Positions 12,520 through 24,951 of a DNA stretch of 64,000 nt are shown in pieces. The notes below the pieces were generated by a model. That model was not told the DNA's origin. It saw nothing but the letters and a program-made list of their open reading frames with translations, and did not search any database. This stretch comes from Cymodocea nodosa (lineage: Eukaryota; Streptophyta; Magnoliopsida; Alismatales; Cymodoceaceae): NCBI GenBank assembly GCA_036874045.1, contig JAZBRI010000004.1:3224001-3288000 (forward strand), given 5' to 3'. The position numbers and the translations under genes are program-made. Numbering within the stretch: the stretch's first letter is position 1; every line of letters starts with the position of its first letter.

Positions 12520-13985
12520 CAGGTTGGCTAGAGGGGATTCGTGTTGTTCCGTTGTAAACGATTGATTTCCTTCCTTATACACGAAAATTAACAGTTGGTG
12601 TGAGAGCCATCTTGTAAGATGGTTGTTTGGTGCTGTTTGATTGTGTACAGAATTTGATATTGTTTATGCATCTTTGTTCGTTTGTAGATTTATTTCCTGT
12701 TTAGAAGCCCGTTTACTTGCCTGCCCAAACTCCCTGAACTTGTAATCCGGCAATGTCGAACGTATGCAATTCAACGGTACAAGATGCTCTTCCAGAAGTC
12801 CTTTCTCCCTTGCACTTCGCCTATGAGTCGCCAACCATCTCTAATGCACCACGGTTACCTACACGATGCTCAACCGTACAAGACCACGAAGCTTCTAGAT
12901 TGTTTTTTGTGCTACGTCGCTGCAGACAGAATCGTTGGTGGATCGTGAACATTAATTTATTTGGTTCCTGGGTTGATTTTTGCTGGTGGGTCTGTACGAA
13001 GCTGTTTTTAACTCTTTCGTAATCTTGCACATGAAATGAATTTCCCGGGTTGATTTTGCCAAATTGTTTTAACTCTTAGCCATCGACAATCGATGAAGGT
13101 AACAGAGAATGACTAAAAGAATGATGGGTTACTCTAATTGTCTAACTTCTTACAATAACAATGAAATTATAAATTTTTTTATTAATAAGATAAATGAAGT
13201 AGAGAAAGTACTATTTAATAGGACTGGTTGAGGCCATTCTAAAGCATTTCTTTTCCACAAAGTATGGACGACAAGACACAACATACCTGAAAAATGACGG
13301 CTCTTCAACAATCATAACCCTTCATTTTTGTGAATTTGGACTGAGCGTCAATTGATTATGATTAATAAGAAAACCCTTATGTATCTAATATTCATTGCTT
13401 TCCTCACTAAGTTCAATTGATATTTGTTACGGTGGCAGAAAATCACCTAGATATTGCTCCTTTTTTGATACAGTTTCAATTGTTACAAAATATGTTGATG
13501 GGTTAAGATCTAAGGTTTAGGATTTACAACACTCATAGAGCAAAAGTTAAGAAATCACATACGTACTCATCCAACTCATCGATGGCTGAAATCGAGCAAA
13601 CATTCGCTCAACAGTGTCATGTCCAGCCGTCCAGGTGTAGTGTCACCGTGCTGCTTCTAATAGAGCCTGGGCTGGTGACCGTATTGTGTGATGATAATGA
13701 TGCAGATCCGTAGTTTGCATCCCCAGTAAAAGAACTAAGCCCACATCATCTGACACCTTCACAGTTTGCATCTCGCCAACCCTTCATGTACGCCGCCAAA
13801 ACCTCCACGTTGTCGTCGCGCATTTGGGTTTCCGTACCTCATAAAAACAGATCTCTGTGTTGACATTCAAGGCAAATCACTAGTCAAAAGTGCGAGCCTG
13901 ATAGGAGTCGCGCAGTGTTCTTAATTAAAACTATATGCTCTTCATCATGTATATAACTTGGTCACAAGCAGCCCCCACCTGTGAT
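12520..13985. other. 3' flank of glycosylase and intergenic spacer
   Basis: The first few hundred bases are probably the 3' UTR of the glycosylase. The rest separates two convergent genes. An open frame at 12753-13022 shows no recognisable protein features. I see nothing else here. Confidence 0.55.
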
Positions 13986-15140
13986 CTAACGGTGAGCCGA
14001 TCGGTATTCCCACTTAATCCATGCACTTCTGCTCTCTGAATTTCCTAAAGCAACAAATAATTGACGGCTGGATTGGTCTCGAAGAAGAGATGCAGTAAAA
14101 AGCCATTCATCCGAGTTTCTTTCGATTTCCCTTGTCTCATTCAATAAATCCATAGCCTTCGAAATTGGATTCGATTCTTCAGTTGCAGATGATGTTGTCC
14201 CTTTTGTCCTCTCCTCAAGAATATCGCATATTCTCTTCAAACTAGTTTCCCACCCAGGAGAGGCTGTAGATTTCACACGTTTCTCAGGACGAGGTTGAGA
14301 AGGCTGGCATTGATGGCATCGAAAAGGTTGTACTTGAGTGGGCTCTTCCAAACGAGCAAGCCCAATGGGAGTTGAGGAATAGCCAGCTGAACACAATGGG
14401 GATGGAGGAACATTGGTCGATCCAGTAGGAGTTGACATGGCTTCATAATCTTCTAAAGGAACCCGCCTTTGATCTTGAAAACCCTGCATATCCTCATTTG
14501 GCGATCTTGCATTGAACTCATGCAACACATTTCCTGAGTTAGGCGCCAACATGATTTCTCCCTTCCCAACTCCATCTCCAAACAGTATATCCAATTCCTC
14601 GACGTGAGAAAGGGGTTGCTCAGCAAATTTTGCTCCTCCAGGATATTTCTACACCAATGCAGGGCATGTCATTATTTAGTTTTTATTTTTATTTCATTTT
14701 GAAAGGTAACAAACAAATTATGACAAAAAGTAGATGACATGATCTTTTACCATTGCAAAATTGGCCCACCACTCAGGGGTTTGAGAGTATGTGTTCTTTC
14801 CTTCATCCCAAACTACTTCGGTTGATTTCCTCAATGCAGTCCAAGCTTTCCAGTCTCGTCTTGTTGAGTCCCAATGGTTTTTGAACTGCGATTTGTTGTA
14901 GTGCAATCCGGTTTCCTGTAGAAACAAACTTTCCAGGTTCCGATATCCCTCTTTATTAAGAGTATGATTTGACCTGTTCCCTAATCTCATTTGCTCCAAG
15001 CATATCCTGATAAAAATAGCATGCTTCCTGTCACACCATGAGGCCTTCACCTTATATGACTCATCACCTTCCTTTCCTTTCCCCTTCTCTTTTTTGATGT
15101 TCACAAAGCTAGCATCTGGCATGCCTTGCTTGTCGTCCAT
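13986..15140 (-). CDS. Myb/SANT-like domain protein, 2 exons
   Basis: Exon 1 (14751-15140, 130 codons) and exon 2 (13986-14648, 221 codons with stop) join in frame across a 102-bp GT..AG intron to 350 aa. The start is the ATG at 15140. Residues about 30-130 form a plant Myb/SANT-like domain (Myb_DNA-bind_3 type): W at 35, a helix with FIRICLEQM, NKEGYRNLESLF, KNHWDSTRRDWKAW and EWWANF. A polar linker with GLARLEEP and many Pro/Ser follows, then a C-terminal helical tail (AMDLLNETREIE, then SAWIKWEY). The layout matches the L10-interacting-MYB and Harbinger ORF1 families, and the decayed Harbinger ORF1 6 kb away has a similar tail. It may be a domesticated transposon protein or DNA-binding regulator. 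The intact frame argues for a live gene. Confidence 0.75.
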
Positions 15141-17904
15141 CTAATCTGCATATGTGTAAATTGATGATTAGGATGCATGCTTTCTTAAGCACCAAATGTA
15201 GAGATTTTATAAAGAAAACTGAACGACTGGAACAAAACATGGAGCAAAAATACAAAATATAGGAAACAAGGATTCCTGGCTAAAAATTAAATAATGAATA
15301 AAAAGGAGCAGAAATAAGGTTGATAAGTTTGACTCAAAAATTCGAATCCCAAGAAATAGTTTCCTTACTTTGCACCTTTAGACTCTTGCAAGATCCCATG
15401 CTGGTAAGAACTTCATACACTAGGTTTTCCCTTTTCTAAGGTTGTTGCACTTCAGTGAAATCGGAATAGAATCCCAACAAGAAAAAAAGGCTAGCGCATA
15501 AGGCTCTCACTAATATGGAATATGAAAGGGATCCAATTGACAAATCAACAGAAACAAGAAAAAGGAATCAATACTGACACATTAATCCTAGAAAATGCAA
15601 CATTAATGGAAACAAGTATAACTTAGATGGTAAGGGAGATTGTAACACTGACCAATACCCTGAGTCATAAGGCAATGGTCGCATAATTAAAAAATTGATA
15701 TGACTAAGATGACAAAGAAAGCACATATTTTTTTGAATAGTGATAAAGAAAAAAATTGAATAAAAGGTTACAGGAAACAAAGGTCTACAAAGTAATAATG
15801 GCTGTTACAGTAGTGGAACCAAGAATTCAGGATTTCTCTCAACATTTGAACACTTCAACTTGCAGACTCAGACACATTCAAAGATTTCTAAGGCCAAGAA
15901 AAGCATTGCATTGCCCTTTAGGTACTTTGCACTTCCACTCAAACCGTTAGCCAGTAACATGAACCCTCCATAGGTGAAATGAAACGCAGTTAGTCTCTTC
16001 TGAAGAATTCATCCACCTAAACAGGTGGGAATCATTGTAAGTCACTCAAAATGGGATCCCCCATGTTTTCTCTGGATTTTCCATTGTCTATCTTTCTGAA
16101 AGTCAATTATTTATGTTTTCTCTGGTTTTTCTATCGTCTATCTTTCTAAAAGTCATTTCTTTTATATTATTCATTTCTGCAAAAAGGGAATTCTTCCCAA
16201 CTGATTTTGAGGAAGGTGGTGAAGAAATAGACAGATATCAGATTTGAAGCATGATTTCCAGTGTAAGATTTTTAAGTAGTTTAGGTTGTGTAGCTCCAAA
16301 AATGTTATTTTCATACTTTGACTTGAGGTATCTGGTGAAGAAAGGAAATCGTAAATACCCAACACCTAAGTATGTTGGAGGTACATATGAATCTGCATAT
16401 TTTGACAAAAAATACCATTTCAGAGAAGTAGCTTCAAACTTTATTCTGAGAGAAGAATAGGGTGAATCTTAGTTCAAACACATTTTCTTCTGAGACTTAT
16501 TTGAAATAAAGTATTGTTTTTGAAATAAAAAAATTGCAAAATTGTTTCCAAATATGACTAATTCAAAAAATAAGAGGAAGATTTCCACACAAAATGAAAA
16601 TATTCAACAACAAATGTCTTATTCATTAACAAAATACATCAAGTATCAAACTTTATATGTTATTTGAAATTTCTATACATACATACATACAAATATTAGC
16701 AGATGCAGACAATCAACACTACCTCACATGCAAGCATTGCATCGTTGATCTCATGATTGTTGTTTTTGGGTTCACAAGATCAATACATCTCAAATGCAAC
16801 TGTACGGTCTAACAACACTTGATCAATCTTTTATAAAGGGAGTATCTTTTTTGTATTATGTGTTTGTTTGGGAAAAATAATAGCAAGTACTTTCACATTA
16901 TCTCGTATGCAATGTGAATTGACACAAATGATTTCAGATTGGTAAACACCAAACTGCCTTTCCACAAGCTATATAAAACAGTTTGACCAATTTCATTTTT
17001 TTCCCAAAATTAAAACATGACAAATTGGAAACTCTACTTCCTCATAGAAAAAGCTATCCAACAATTGCCAAACTTTCTCATTGGAATCCTATAAGCATTG
17101 TAACACACATTAAGAGACCAAATATTTCCCCTCATCTACTAAGGTGTTTCTCTTAATAACGACACTAAAGTCCTTTGGCATGTAATGAGCAAATGACAAC
17201 ATCCAATAAGAAATTCAATGGACGCCAATGGTAAACTTGTTCCAGCTAGCGTAGTGTCAAAGATTTTACCAAATAAGTTCAAAATGGATATGTTTGCCTC
17301 AAACTACAAACAATTGTAATAATGAAGAAATAATATAAGTATTTTAATTTATTATTGCAATGTTTGAATCTCTCCTTATAAGGGGGATGTCATGGAGTTC
17401 AAATCACATGGATTACTTTTTTCTAGAAATCATAAAAGTTAGATATATGTATAGAGTATCCATGGAAGTTTCACTCAACTAAGCATATTGATGGATTAAA
17501 TTGTCATAACCATTGACTGAAATCAGCAAAAACCATTTTGGTTTCCATTTTAAAATTCAAAAAAGGAAATTTGGCAATGCCTTGATGAAACACACAACAA
17601 AAGGAAACTACATCCTACATGATGTGTAGATTGTGCATGTCATTTTCCTAATGCATGTGGATGACAATGGTTAAATTCTTCGTAAAGCCATGTTGCTACT
17701 ACTAAACTACACTATTGATCCATCGTCGTGACAAAGCAAGAGATTTCCATCATGGACTCGATATCAACATTTTTGAAGCCAGATTCCTAATATCATCTCT
17801 AGATAATCTCATATGTTGTCCAGCCCATCTCCTCTACCCCATAGTTTGTCACCATGATTACAATTATGCTCTCCTCATGTTACCACAATACAACCATATC
17901 ATGG
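15141..17904. other. Intergenic DNA, no gene recognised
   Basis: This stretch follows the 5' end of the Myb/SANT-like gene. Its first few hundred bases should hold that gene's promoter, but I cannot point to a clear TATA box. There is a (CATA) run near 16679-16692. Near 16046 and 16110 the phrase TTTTCTCTGG recurs with its neighbours TATCTTTCT, a small local duplication. The open frame at 16251-16460 resembles nothing I know. Confidence 0.5.
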
Positions 17905-19026
17905 GGAAACAAGATTTGAGAGAGTTAGTCAAAAGAGAATGTAAATATGCAATAGGAAAGTTATTTGATTTAGAAAAATCTTAGAATAGATTATCTAGAA
18001 ACTTATTATAGTGACTTTTAGAAAGAAAAGGATTATCAATAGCATATATTGATATTATAAAAGACATGTATGAAGGAACAATTACTAGTGTTAAAACTAT
18101 AGAAAGAGAAATTAAGGAATTTCCAATAGACATAGATTTACATAAAGAGTCTTTTCTAAGTCCTTATCTGTTTGTTTTGATTATGAATGAAATAATCAAG
18201 AAAATTCAAAGAGAAATACCTTGATGCATGCTATTAGCTAATGACACAGTTTTAGTTAATGAAAGTAAGAAAAAAATTAGTTTTAAATTAAAATTATGAA
18301 GAGATACTTTAAGAGTCCAAACAATTAAGATTAAGTCAAAAACTGAATATATAGAATTTAGGTTCAACAAAAATAGGAATAATGATGAAGGAATACAATT
18401 AGATGAATATAAGATTCATAAAAGGAAGACTTTTAAATACTTAAGATCTATAATAAGTAGCAATAATAAAATTACAGAGGATGTTATTTATAGGATTAAA
18501 GTAGGATAAATGAAATGGAGAAATGCTTCTAGAGTATTTTGTGATAGGAAATACTCTTAAAATTAAAATGAAATTTCTATAAAACTACTATTTTCCTAGT
18601 TATACTTTACGACTCAAAATATTGAATTGTTAAGCACAACCATGTTCAAAAAGTTAGTGTTGAAAAAATATGTAAATTTAGATGGATGAATAGTGATACT
18701 ATAAGAAATAAGCTTAAAAATGATTTTATCAGGAATAGAGTAAGAGTTGCACCTACTAAAGATAAGATAATAAAGAATTAACTTATGTAGTTTGGTCATA
18801 TTCATAGGAGACTAATGAATGTACCAATCAAGAGAAGAAAATTAATTAATGTAGAAGAAATTTAAAAAGGTAGAAATAAACATAAAACTACTTGGTTGAG
18901 AATTATAATAAAATATTTAAATTTATGTAATCTAACCAAAGACTGGGCAATATAAAGAAATATTCAAAAGAAAAGGATTCATGTGGCCGACACCATGTAA
19001 TGAGATCATAACTCATATTGTTGTTG
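17905..19026 (+). mobile_element. RTE-type LINE, 5'-truncated and decayed
   Basis: Read across several stops and frameshifts, the plus strand follows the C-terminal half of a plant RTE-like reverse transcriptase. In order: a decayed DLEKAYDR-type segment near 17965, YIDIIKDMYEG, a degenerate SPYLF block, the active-site loop seen as LAND instead of the usual ADD, KTEYIEF, FKYLRSIIS, MKWRNASRV, and the terminal HVAD block near 18990. The element ends in (TTG)3 at 19018-19026, the short tail typical of plant RTE LINEs. Endonuclease and the 5' part of the RT are missing. Inactive. No target duplication was identified. Confidence 0.8.
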
Positions 19027-19990
19027 CGGTCCCCAAACTCCATCGAAACCTTTAAAGCTCCACAAGCCTTCCAATAATCATGAGTCATCGCCTTCTAATG
19101 GCAATTACTCTGTCACTCTCTCTCTCAACCCTTACACATATTCTCCTTGTCCGTGTCATAAAAAAATGAAAATATATAGCTGTAAAAAGTGAGATCGATC
19201 TTAAAGCTAGGTTTTATTTTATTCTTCTTTTCGCCACTACTCTTGTCAATGTACGCGAACAAAAAGGACTCACCACTCGTGCTGAAAAAATAAAATCAGG
19301 AAGTCAATCTCCTCCTTCCAAGAGATCGAAACATAAGAAACTCGTTCTTATAAATTTCTGTTCCCGATTTCCATGCTCACATGGTACTAACAAAACAAGA
19401 GAAATCGTTGAGAAAAGGGAAAATGACAGGGATCAAACGAAAGAAGGAAGCTTTTTTGATGGGGAGAGTGATCGTGTTCGTGGTCTTACCGACCGAAAGG
19501 GGAATAACAAACAGTGGTGAGCTATCCATGGCATGCGTTTCCCATCAAGGAAATGATGGAGCCGTCGCATACACCTCCCCGTCCGTCAGCCGGTGTGGTT
19601 TGCGCTGAGTGGAAGAGGACGGGAAAGGGAAGGACGGACGACCTTCACCTTAATTTTATTCTTGTAAGGTCAAAGGACGTCCACAGCATTTTTTCCAATA
19701 ATTAAAAACAAAAATAGGCCCAGGCCCAAACTCAAAGGTGCGAGGCAAACCCAACAAGGTCCGATTTACTTGTATAGAGGGGACCGAAATACGAGGTCGA
19801 CAAATGCCACTTCCAACAAGGAGTGGTTTGTACCTACTAAGATTTTGAAGAAAGAAAAAAAAATATTTTACATATTTGTGTAAATTTATAAATTTGAAAA
19901 AGTTAAAAAATTTCTCAAACATAAAAGAAATTTTTTTTTTTTTTTTTTTTTTGAATTTTAGAGACCCTCCCCTTTAAAATTCAAGAATCA
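19027..19990. other. Intergenic DNA with a T22 run
   Basis: No gene recognised. A run of 22 T lies at 19931-19952, just before the minisatellite. If a retroelement on the minus strand ended here the run could be its poly(A) tail, but I see no coding remnant to support that. Confidence 0.5.
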
Positions 19991-19999
19991 TTGTCGCAA

Positions 20000-20565
20000 A
20001 CCCTCACCTTCATGTTCGAAACTGACATCTCTCATCTCGTCATTGTTGTTCGTTGTTATTGTCCTCGTGCTTGAAATCGACATCTCTCATCTCGCTGCTA
20101 TCGACGCCCTCGCCATTGTTATTCGTCGCCCTTGCCCTCTCATCGTCACCCTCGTGCTTGAAACCAACATCTCTCGTCTTGCTGTTGTCGACGCCCTTGT
20201 CATCGTTGTTCGTCGTCGTCACCCTTGTTGCTCGAAACCGGCATCTCCCATCTCATTTTCATTGATGCTCGGACACCCTCAACGTCAGAAGACATCCCCA
20301 AAGCACATCTCTCATCTCACCGCCATTACTATTCATTGCGCAAACCCTCACCCTCACGCTCGATACCAACATCTCTCGTCTCATCGTTGAGATAACTCTC
20401 GCCATCACTGTTTGTCGCCCTTGCCCTCTTGCCACCAATCGACATCTCCCGTCTCACCACTGTTGACGCTCGAACACCCTCGACGTCGGAAGACATCCCT
20501 GAAGCACTGTGTCTCACTGCCATCGTTGTTCGTCACCCTCACACCTGAAACCAGCATCTCCCATC
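20000..20565. repeat. Degenerate GC-rich minisatellite
   Basis: Phrases of the type GAAACCGACATCTCTCATCT, GTCGACGCCCTCGCCATC and TTGTTCGTCGCCCT return with a period of roughly 75-90 bp and many changes. Two longer units near 20263 and 20467 share a CTCGGACACCCTC / CGTCAGAAGACATCCC-type pair. The unit length is a multiple of three in places, so several frames stay open on both strands; I read those as repeat artefacts, not genes. Confidence 0.75.
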
Positions 20566-21338
20566 TCAAGTAGAAAAAGGTATGAACTAAAGAAAAGGTA
20601 TAGTGTACAAACATGCTAATTTCATTCATCATCAACAATTTGAATTTCTTTCATTTCTATTTCTTATGCTTAACAATACAATACCCTTAATGATCACTGT
20701 CGACCACCATGGAATGCATGTTTTCTCATATTTAATGACTGGATATCAATATCTTATTTAATGATCATTATCGGTCACTATTTAATGACTTTAGCATTTG
20801 ATACAATTCTCTCTATAATTCTTTAGCATAACATGGGTAAAGTTTGAATTTCTTGTCAAGATGGTTTCTTTAATCCCCTTCGAAATCACTTTAATAAAAT
20901 AGACTGAAGATGACTGTTCTTAGTGTGGTATATAATAATGTATTTCTTGTTAATAGGAAGGTTGAATGTGATGAAATTGAAACCTACGCAGCCCATTAGT
21001 TTGATTGCTGATTCAATTGTTATCAAATGAACCATCTAATTTTTGAGTGAAATGAAATACCTTTTTCATGATGCTAGAGGATGCACTTGGATTTACGAAT
21101 GATCAAATGAACTCATTTGACACATACAAGGGTTGCACTGATTCTTGGTTAATAATTTTTTATTTGTTTAGATCAAATTTATTTTCCATGATGGGATTCA
21201 GCTTATTGTTTCTTATAAAAAAGTGGCATATTACTGATTTTGGTGTGTATGTGATAATTTCCTTTGTATATGTTGTTGATTTTAACACACCATTAATCTT
21301 GATTTTTTTTATTTATATATATGTATTGTATATTAGAT

Positions 21339-22444
21339 ATGACTAGTACAGAAAATATAACACAAGGTAGACAAAGATCTTATACTAATTGGAATGCAAA
21401 AGTAGATGTGACATTTTTAGGTATATTAGAAGATGTTTTAAATGAAGGAAATGGAAAGACACATGATGGAAAAGTTAAAGTCGAGATATAGAATAATGTA
21501 ATAGAGAAATACAACAATAATACAAATGCAAGTATCACAAAGAAAAATGTTGATAGTTGAATTAAAATATGATGGCAAATGTATCGCAACTACATAAAAA
21601 TTATATCTCAAAGTGGTTGAGGATGGAATTACATACAAAGTCATACTAATATTTCAGATGAAGTTTGAAATGAATTTATTAAGGTAATATTTTTAAATGT
21701 GTAATATAATTTGTACATTCTATATATGATAACATTTTTCTAATCTTACAGAAATATCCAAATTGTGCCCCCCTCAAAGGTAAACCATGTCCTATTTATA
21801 ATCAACTACAATTGCTATTTGAAAATAATATGACTACAATGAATGTCAGTAGAGATCTTGAAACAATTAGTCAGAATGAAGAAGTCGTACCTATGAATGA
21901 ACTAAATGAAATGACACCCTCATCAGATCATTTTCAATACTTCACACTACCAAGTGATAGTCCAATAGATACAGATCGTACCCAACTTCAATCTCCAATG
22001 TCTTCATCAAGAAGGTCCAATGAGATGAAAAAGGAAAAACATCCAAGACCACATGCAGAGTCAGTACAACTAATGACATCTTCATTTAAAGAAGCTACAT
22101 TTGTTATTATGTCATTATGTAAAAAAGAAGAAAATAAAGTTAAAGCTCAACAAGAATATTATGATAATGTGACAAACATATAGAAAGAAAAACTTCAAAT
22201 CTAGAAAGAATAATTTCAAATCTAGAAACAACAAGTTAAAGTACAAGAGCAAATGTTACATTTGAAAGTGAAACAAGGAAGTCTTACAGCACAAGCTATA
22301 GAAGCATTACTGTAAATTAAAAGTCTTACTAATAGTGAGAAATTCAAAGCAATGACTTTGTTAGAAAGAAAAGAATTAGCAGAACAATTTATTAGCATTC
22401 TAGTAGATACGAGGGTAGAATGGATAAAGTATCACAACTTATGA
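21339..22444 (+). pseudogene. PIF/Harbinger ORF1 (Myb/SANT-like) remnant
   Basis: Starting at the ATG at 21339, the frame reads a Myb/SANT-like N-terminal half (SYTNWNAKVDVTFLGIL), broken by stops near 21490, 21560 and 21620. It continues through an intron-like AT-rich break into the open stretch at 21812-22183 and ends with a tail KAMTLLERKELAEQF then VEWIKYH near 22430. This is the accessory DNA-binding protein that plant PIF/Harbinger elements encode next to their transposase. Several stops make it non-functional. It precedes the transposase remnant by about 250 bp in the same direction, the usual order. Confidence 0.7.
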
Positions 22445-22693
22445 ATGTACTTTTCTATTGTTAAGTTGTTGATGGATGTGATGAACTTTATTATTGTGGT
22501 AAATAATGTGTAATGTTGAATTTTAGACAATGATGATGATTATTGATTTTCATATGTGAATGCTTTATTGCTTGATATTTTATATAAATCTTGTTATATG
22601 AAATAAATGTTTTTATTATTGTTGAAGATTCTTATAGATTTTTAGGAAAAGGTGTACTCATCTCATTACTTCTTGTAGGTAATAATTATCATG

Positions 22694-23972
22694 AATGGTA
22701 TGGATGGTTTGGAATTGTTAAAGAATATGCTTAAGGAAGAAGAGGAAGAAGAGGAAGAAGTAGAAAGACAACAAACGTTACTTCTTTCACTGTGGAACTT
22801 CCTTGTAGGTGTTGCATGTATGTCAAGTCATTAACTAGTACTACACATTGCATTTATAGTAGAAAATGACATGTTTACATTAGAAGATTATTACATCCAT
22901 CATTACCACGTCAAGTATATAATTGTCAGAAGATATATAGAATGAGTCAACATGTATTCCTTGACTTCTGTAATTTGTTATGAAGAGAATGTGACATGGG
23001 AAATACAAGCAATGTTAGTGTCGAAGAGAAGTTTGTAATCTTTCTTATCACTGTTGGTCAAAACCAACGATATGGAGTAACAAGGGAGCACTTCTCTCGG
23101 TTTGCATGGACTATTAGTACGTACTTGAATGAAGTACTTAATGTAATTTTGAACTTACATAAACAACTTCTTGCAATGTCTCCAGCATCAACTCCAAGTA
23201 GAATATTGAATGATTTAAATGTGTATCTCTATTTTAAGGTAAATATGTATTTTCATATGGAATTGATTTGTACATTATTTTTTTTCTCATTTTCTTATTT
23301 ATATGTTAATAAAATTGCATTAGTGCTATTGATGAAACACATATTAAGGTAATTATTTATGGATGACAAATAACAAGATTTAGAAATAAAAAAAGAGAGT
23401 TAACTCAAAATGTTATTGCTGCATGTAATTTTAATATGGAATTTACATATATTCTTAGTGGTTGGGAAGGATCAGCTTCTAACGCAAGAATCCTTCAAGA
23501 TGTCGTCACAAGACATCATCCATTCAAAGTTTCACCAAGTATGAAATGACATTATTGAATATGTTTTTTTTATTTACACTAATTTTAATTATATATAAGA
23601 AATTTTTACTTGGTTGATGTTGGTTATCCTAATCGACCTGAATTTATTTGTCTATATTGAGGAGTGAGATATCATCTATCTAAATATGAAAATAATAGAC
23701 TTCCAGAAAATATAATCGAAAACTTCAATTATAGACATTTACAATTAAGATTAATGATTGAGCGATCATTTGTAGTTGTTAAACATCATTTTACAATCTT
23801 ACGAGGACATATGTTGTATCCTTATGATACACTAATAAAGATTGTGATGGCTTACTTTCTACTATATAATTTTATACGTAGAGTTGATAGAGCAAATTTA
23901 TTAGAAGATGAGTTAGCTAAATTTAATCTAGAAAATAAAGAAATTGGAATTATTGAAGATGAGTTTTCATAG
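22694..23972 (+). pseudogene. PIF/Harbinger transposase (DDE_Tnp_4) remnant
   Basis: The N-terminal part reads VYNCQKIYRMSQHVFLDFCN, then EKFVIFLITVGQNQRYGV. After an intron-like gap at about 23239-23320 come AIDETHIKV (first catalytic Asp present, the Gly of the usual DGTH changed to Glu), NVIAACNFNMEFTY, WEGSASNAR (second catalytic Asp replaced by Asn), VDVGYPNRPEF (kept) and GVRYHLSKY. The final open block 23664-23972 carries IERSFVVVKHHF and YNFIRRVD. A stop lies just before GVRYHL, and a frameshift follows DETH. The element cannot encode an active transposase. I could not identify its terminal inverted repeats. Confidence 0.8.
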
Positions 23973-24951
23973 ATAGATAGTACATTAAAAATGACATAAG
24001 AACAAAAAAAATAAATTACAGATGAAATGCGTGATAACATGAAGACTATCATGTGAAATAGATGTAACTTTTAAATCATTTCATATGTAACTTTGTCAAA
24101 TTGTTATGTTACAATATTTGTATGTTGATAATTTATATTTATGTTGTGAATTTTATTCATATATTAGATGTTAGTTAACAATTTTGAAAAATAATTGTTT
24201 TTGATATGCTATGTTCAAATAAATAATACACAACACAACTTTTGTTTAATTTATTTATGATATTATTAATAAATAAAAATAAGAAAAGTTGATATTTTTT
24301 CTTAAAATATAAGTATTATGAAGTGAAAAAATAAAGTAAATTAAAATACTTTGATTAAAAAGATATATTTCATCTAACATAATTTTTTTTATAAGAATTT
24401 TAACTTTATGATACGTACACATGTAACTTTTATTTTCTTTTATTTTTAAATTCGTTGACGTGTGCAGACGCCTCCTAGATTAGAATTACAAATATGTTTA
24501 TTATTCTTAACGTTTATTTACTTACGTCCACAGAAAATATCTCGGCCAGCTTTACTTGTGCTTCGCCTTGAGGCTGCGTCGTCACCGTGGACCCAGAAAG
24601 ATTTAGGGATGGATTAACGCTTCCCCTCAAGACTGGACCCTTCCAAATTGGCGTAATAAATGAATAGGAGTTGGCATGTCATTATGTCGTCAACGTGGTG
24701 GAGGTACACAGGGGCCTCGAAAGATCGAGCCGATTCTTACAAAGAAAACAATTAAGATGCTGTTATTTTATAATTCTAGGAAACAAACTTTTTAAAAGCG
24801 AAAAAAATTGTTATAACGCAAAGTAAGGGATGCCAGATGGTGGAGATATTAAATTCACGGAAACCAATCCGCCAACATATTTTATTTTATTGCCTTTTTT
24901 GTACACGAGCGGTGACGCGATCGACAACCGAAAACACCTTGGCCGGAAAAA
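23973..24951. other. Harbinger 3' flank and spacer before CIPK
   Basis: AT-rich DNA up to about 24460 is probably the 3' untranslated part of the Harbinger element. From about 24460 the sequence becomes GC-richer and should include the 3' UTR of the CIPK gene, which ends at 24952 on the minus strand. No other gene seen. Confidence 0.5.

Noticed and set aside
20043-20523. ORFs on both strands of the 20.0-20.5 kb block as a gene
   Set aside because: They arise from a minisatellite whose units often differ by multiples of three; low-complexity peptide.
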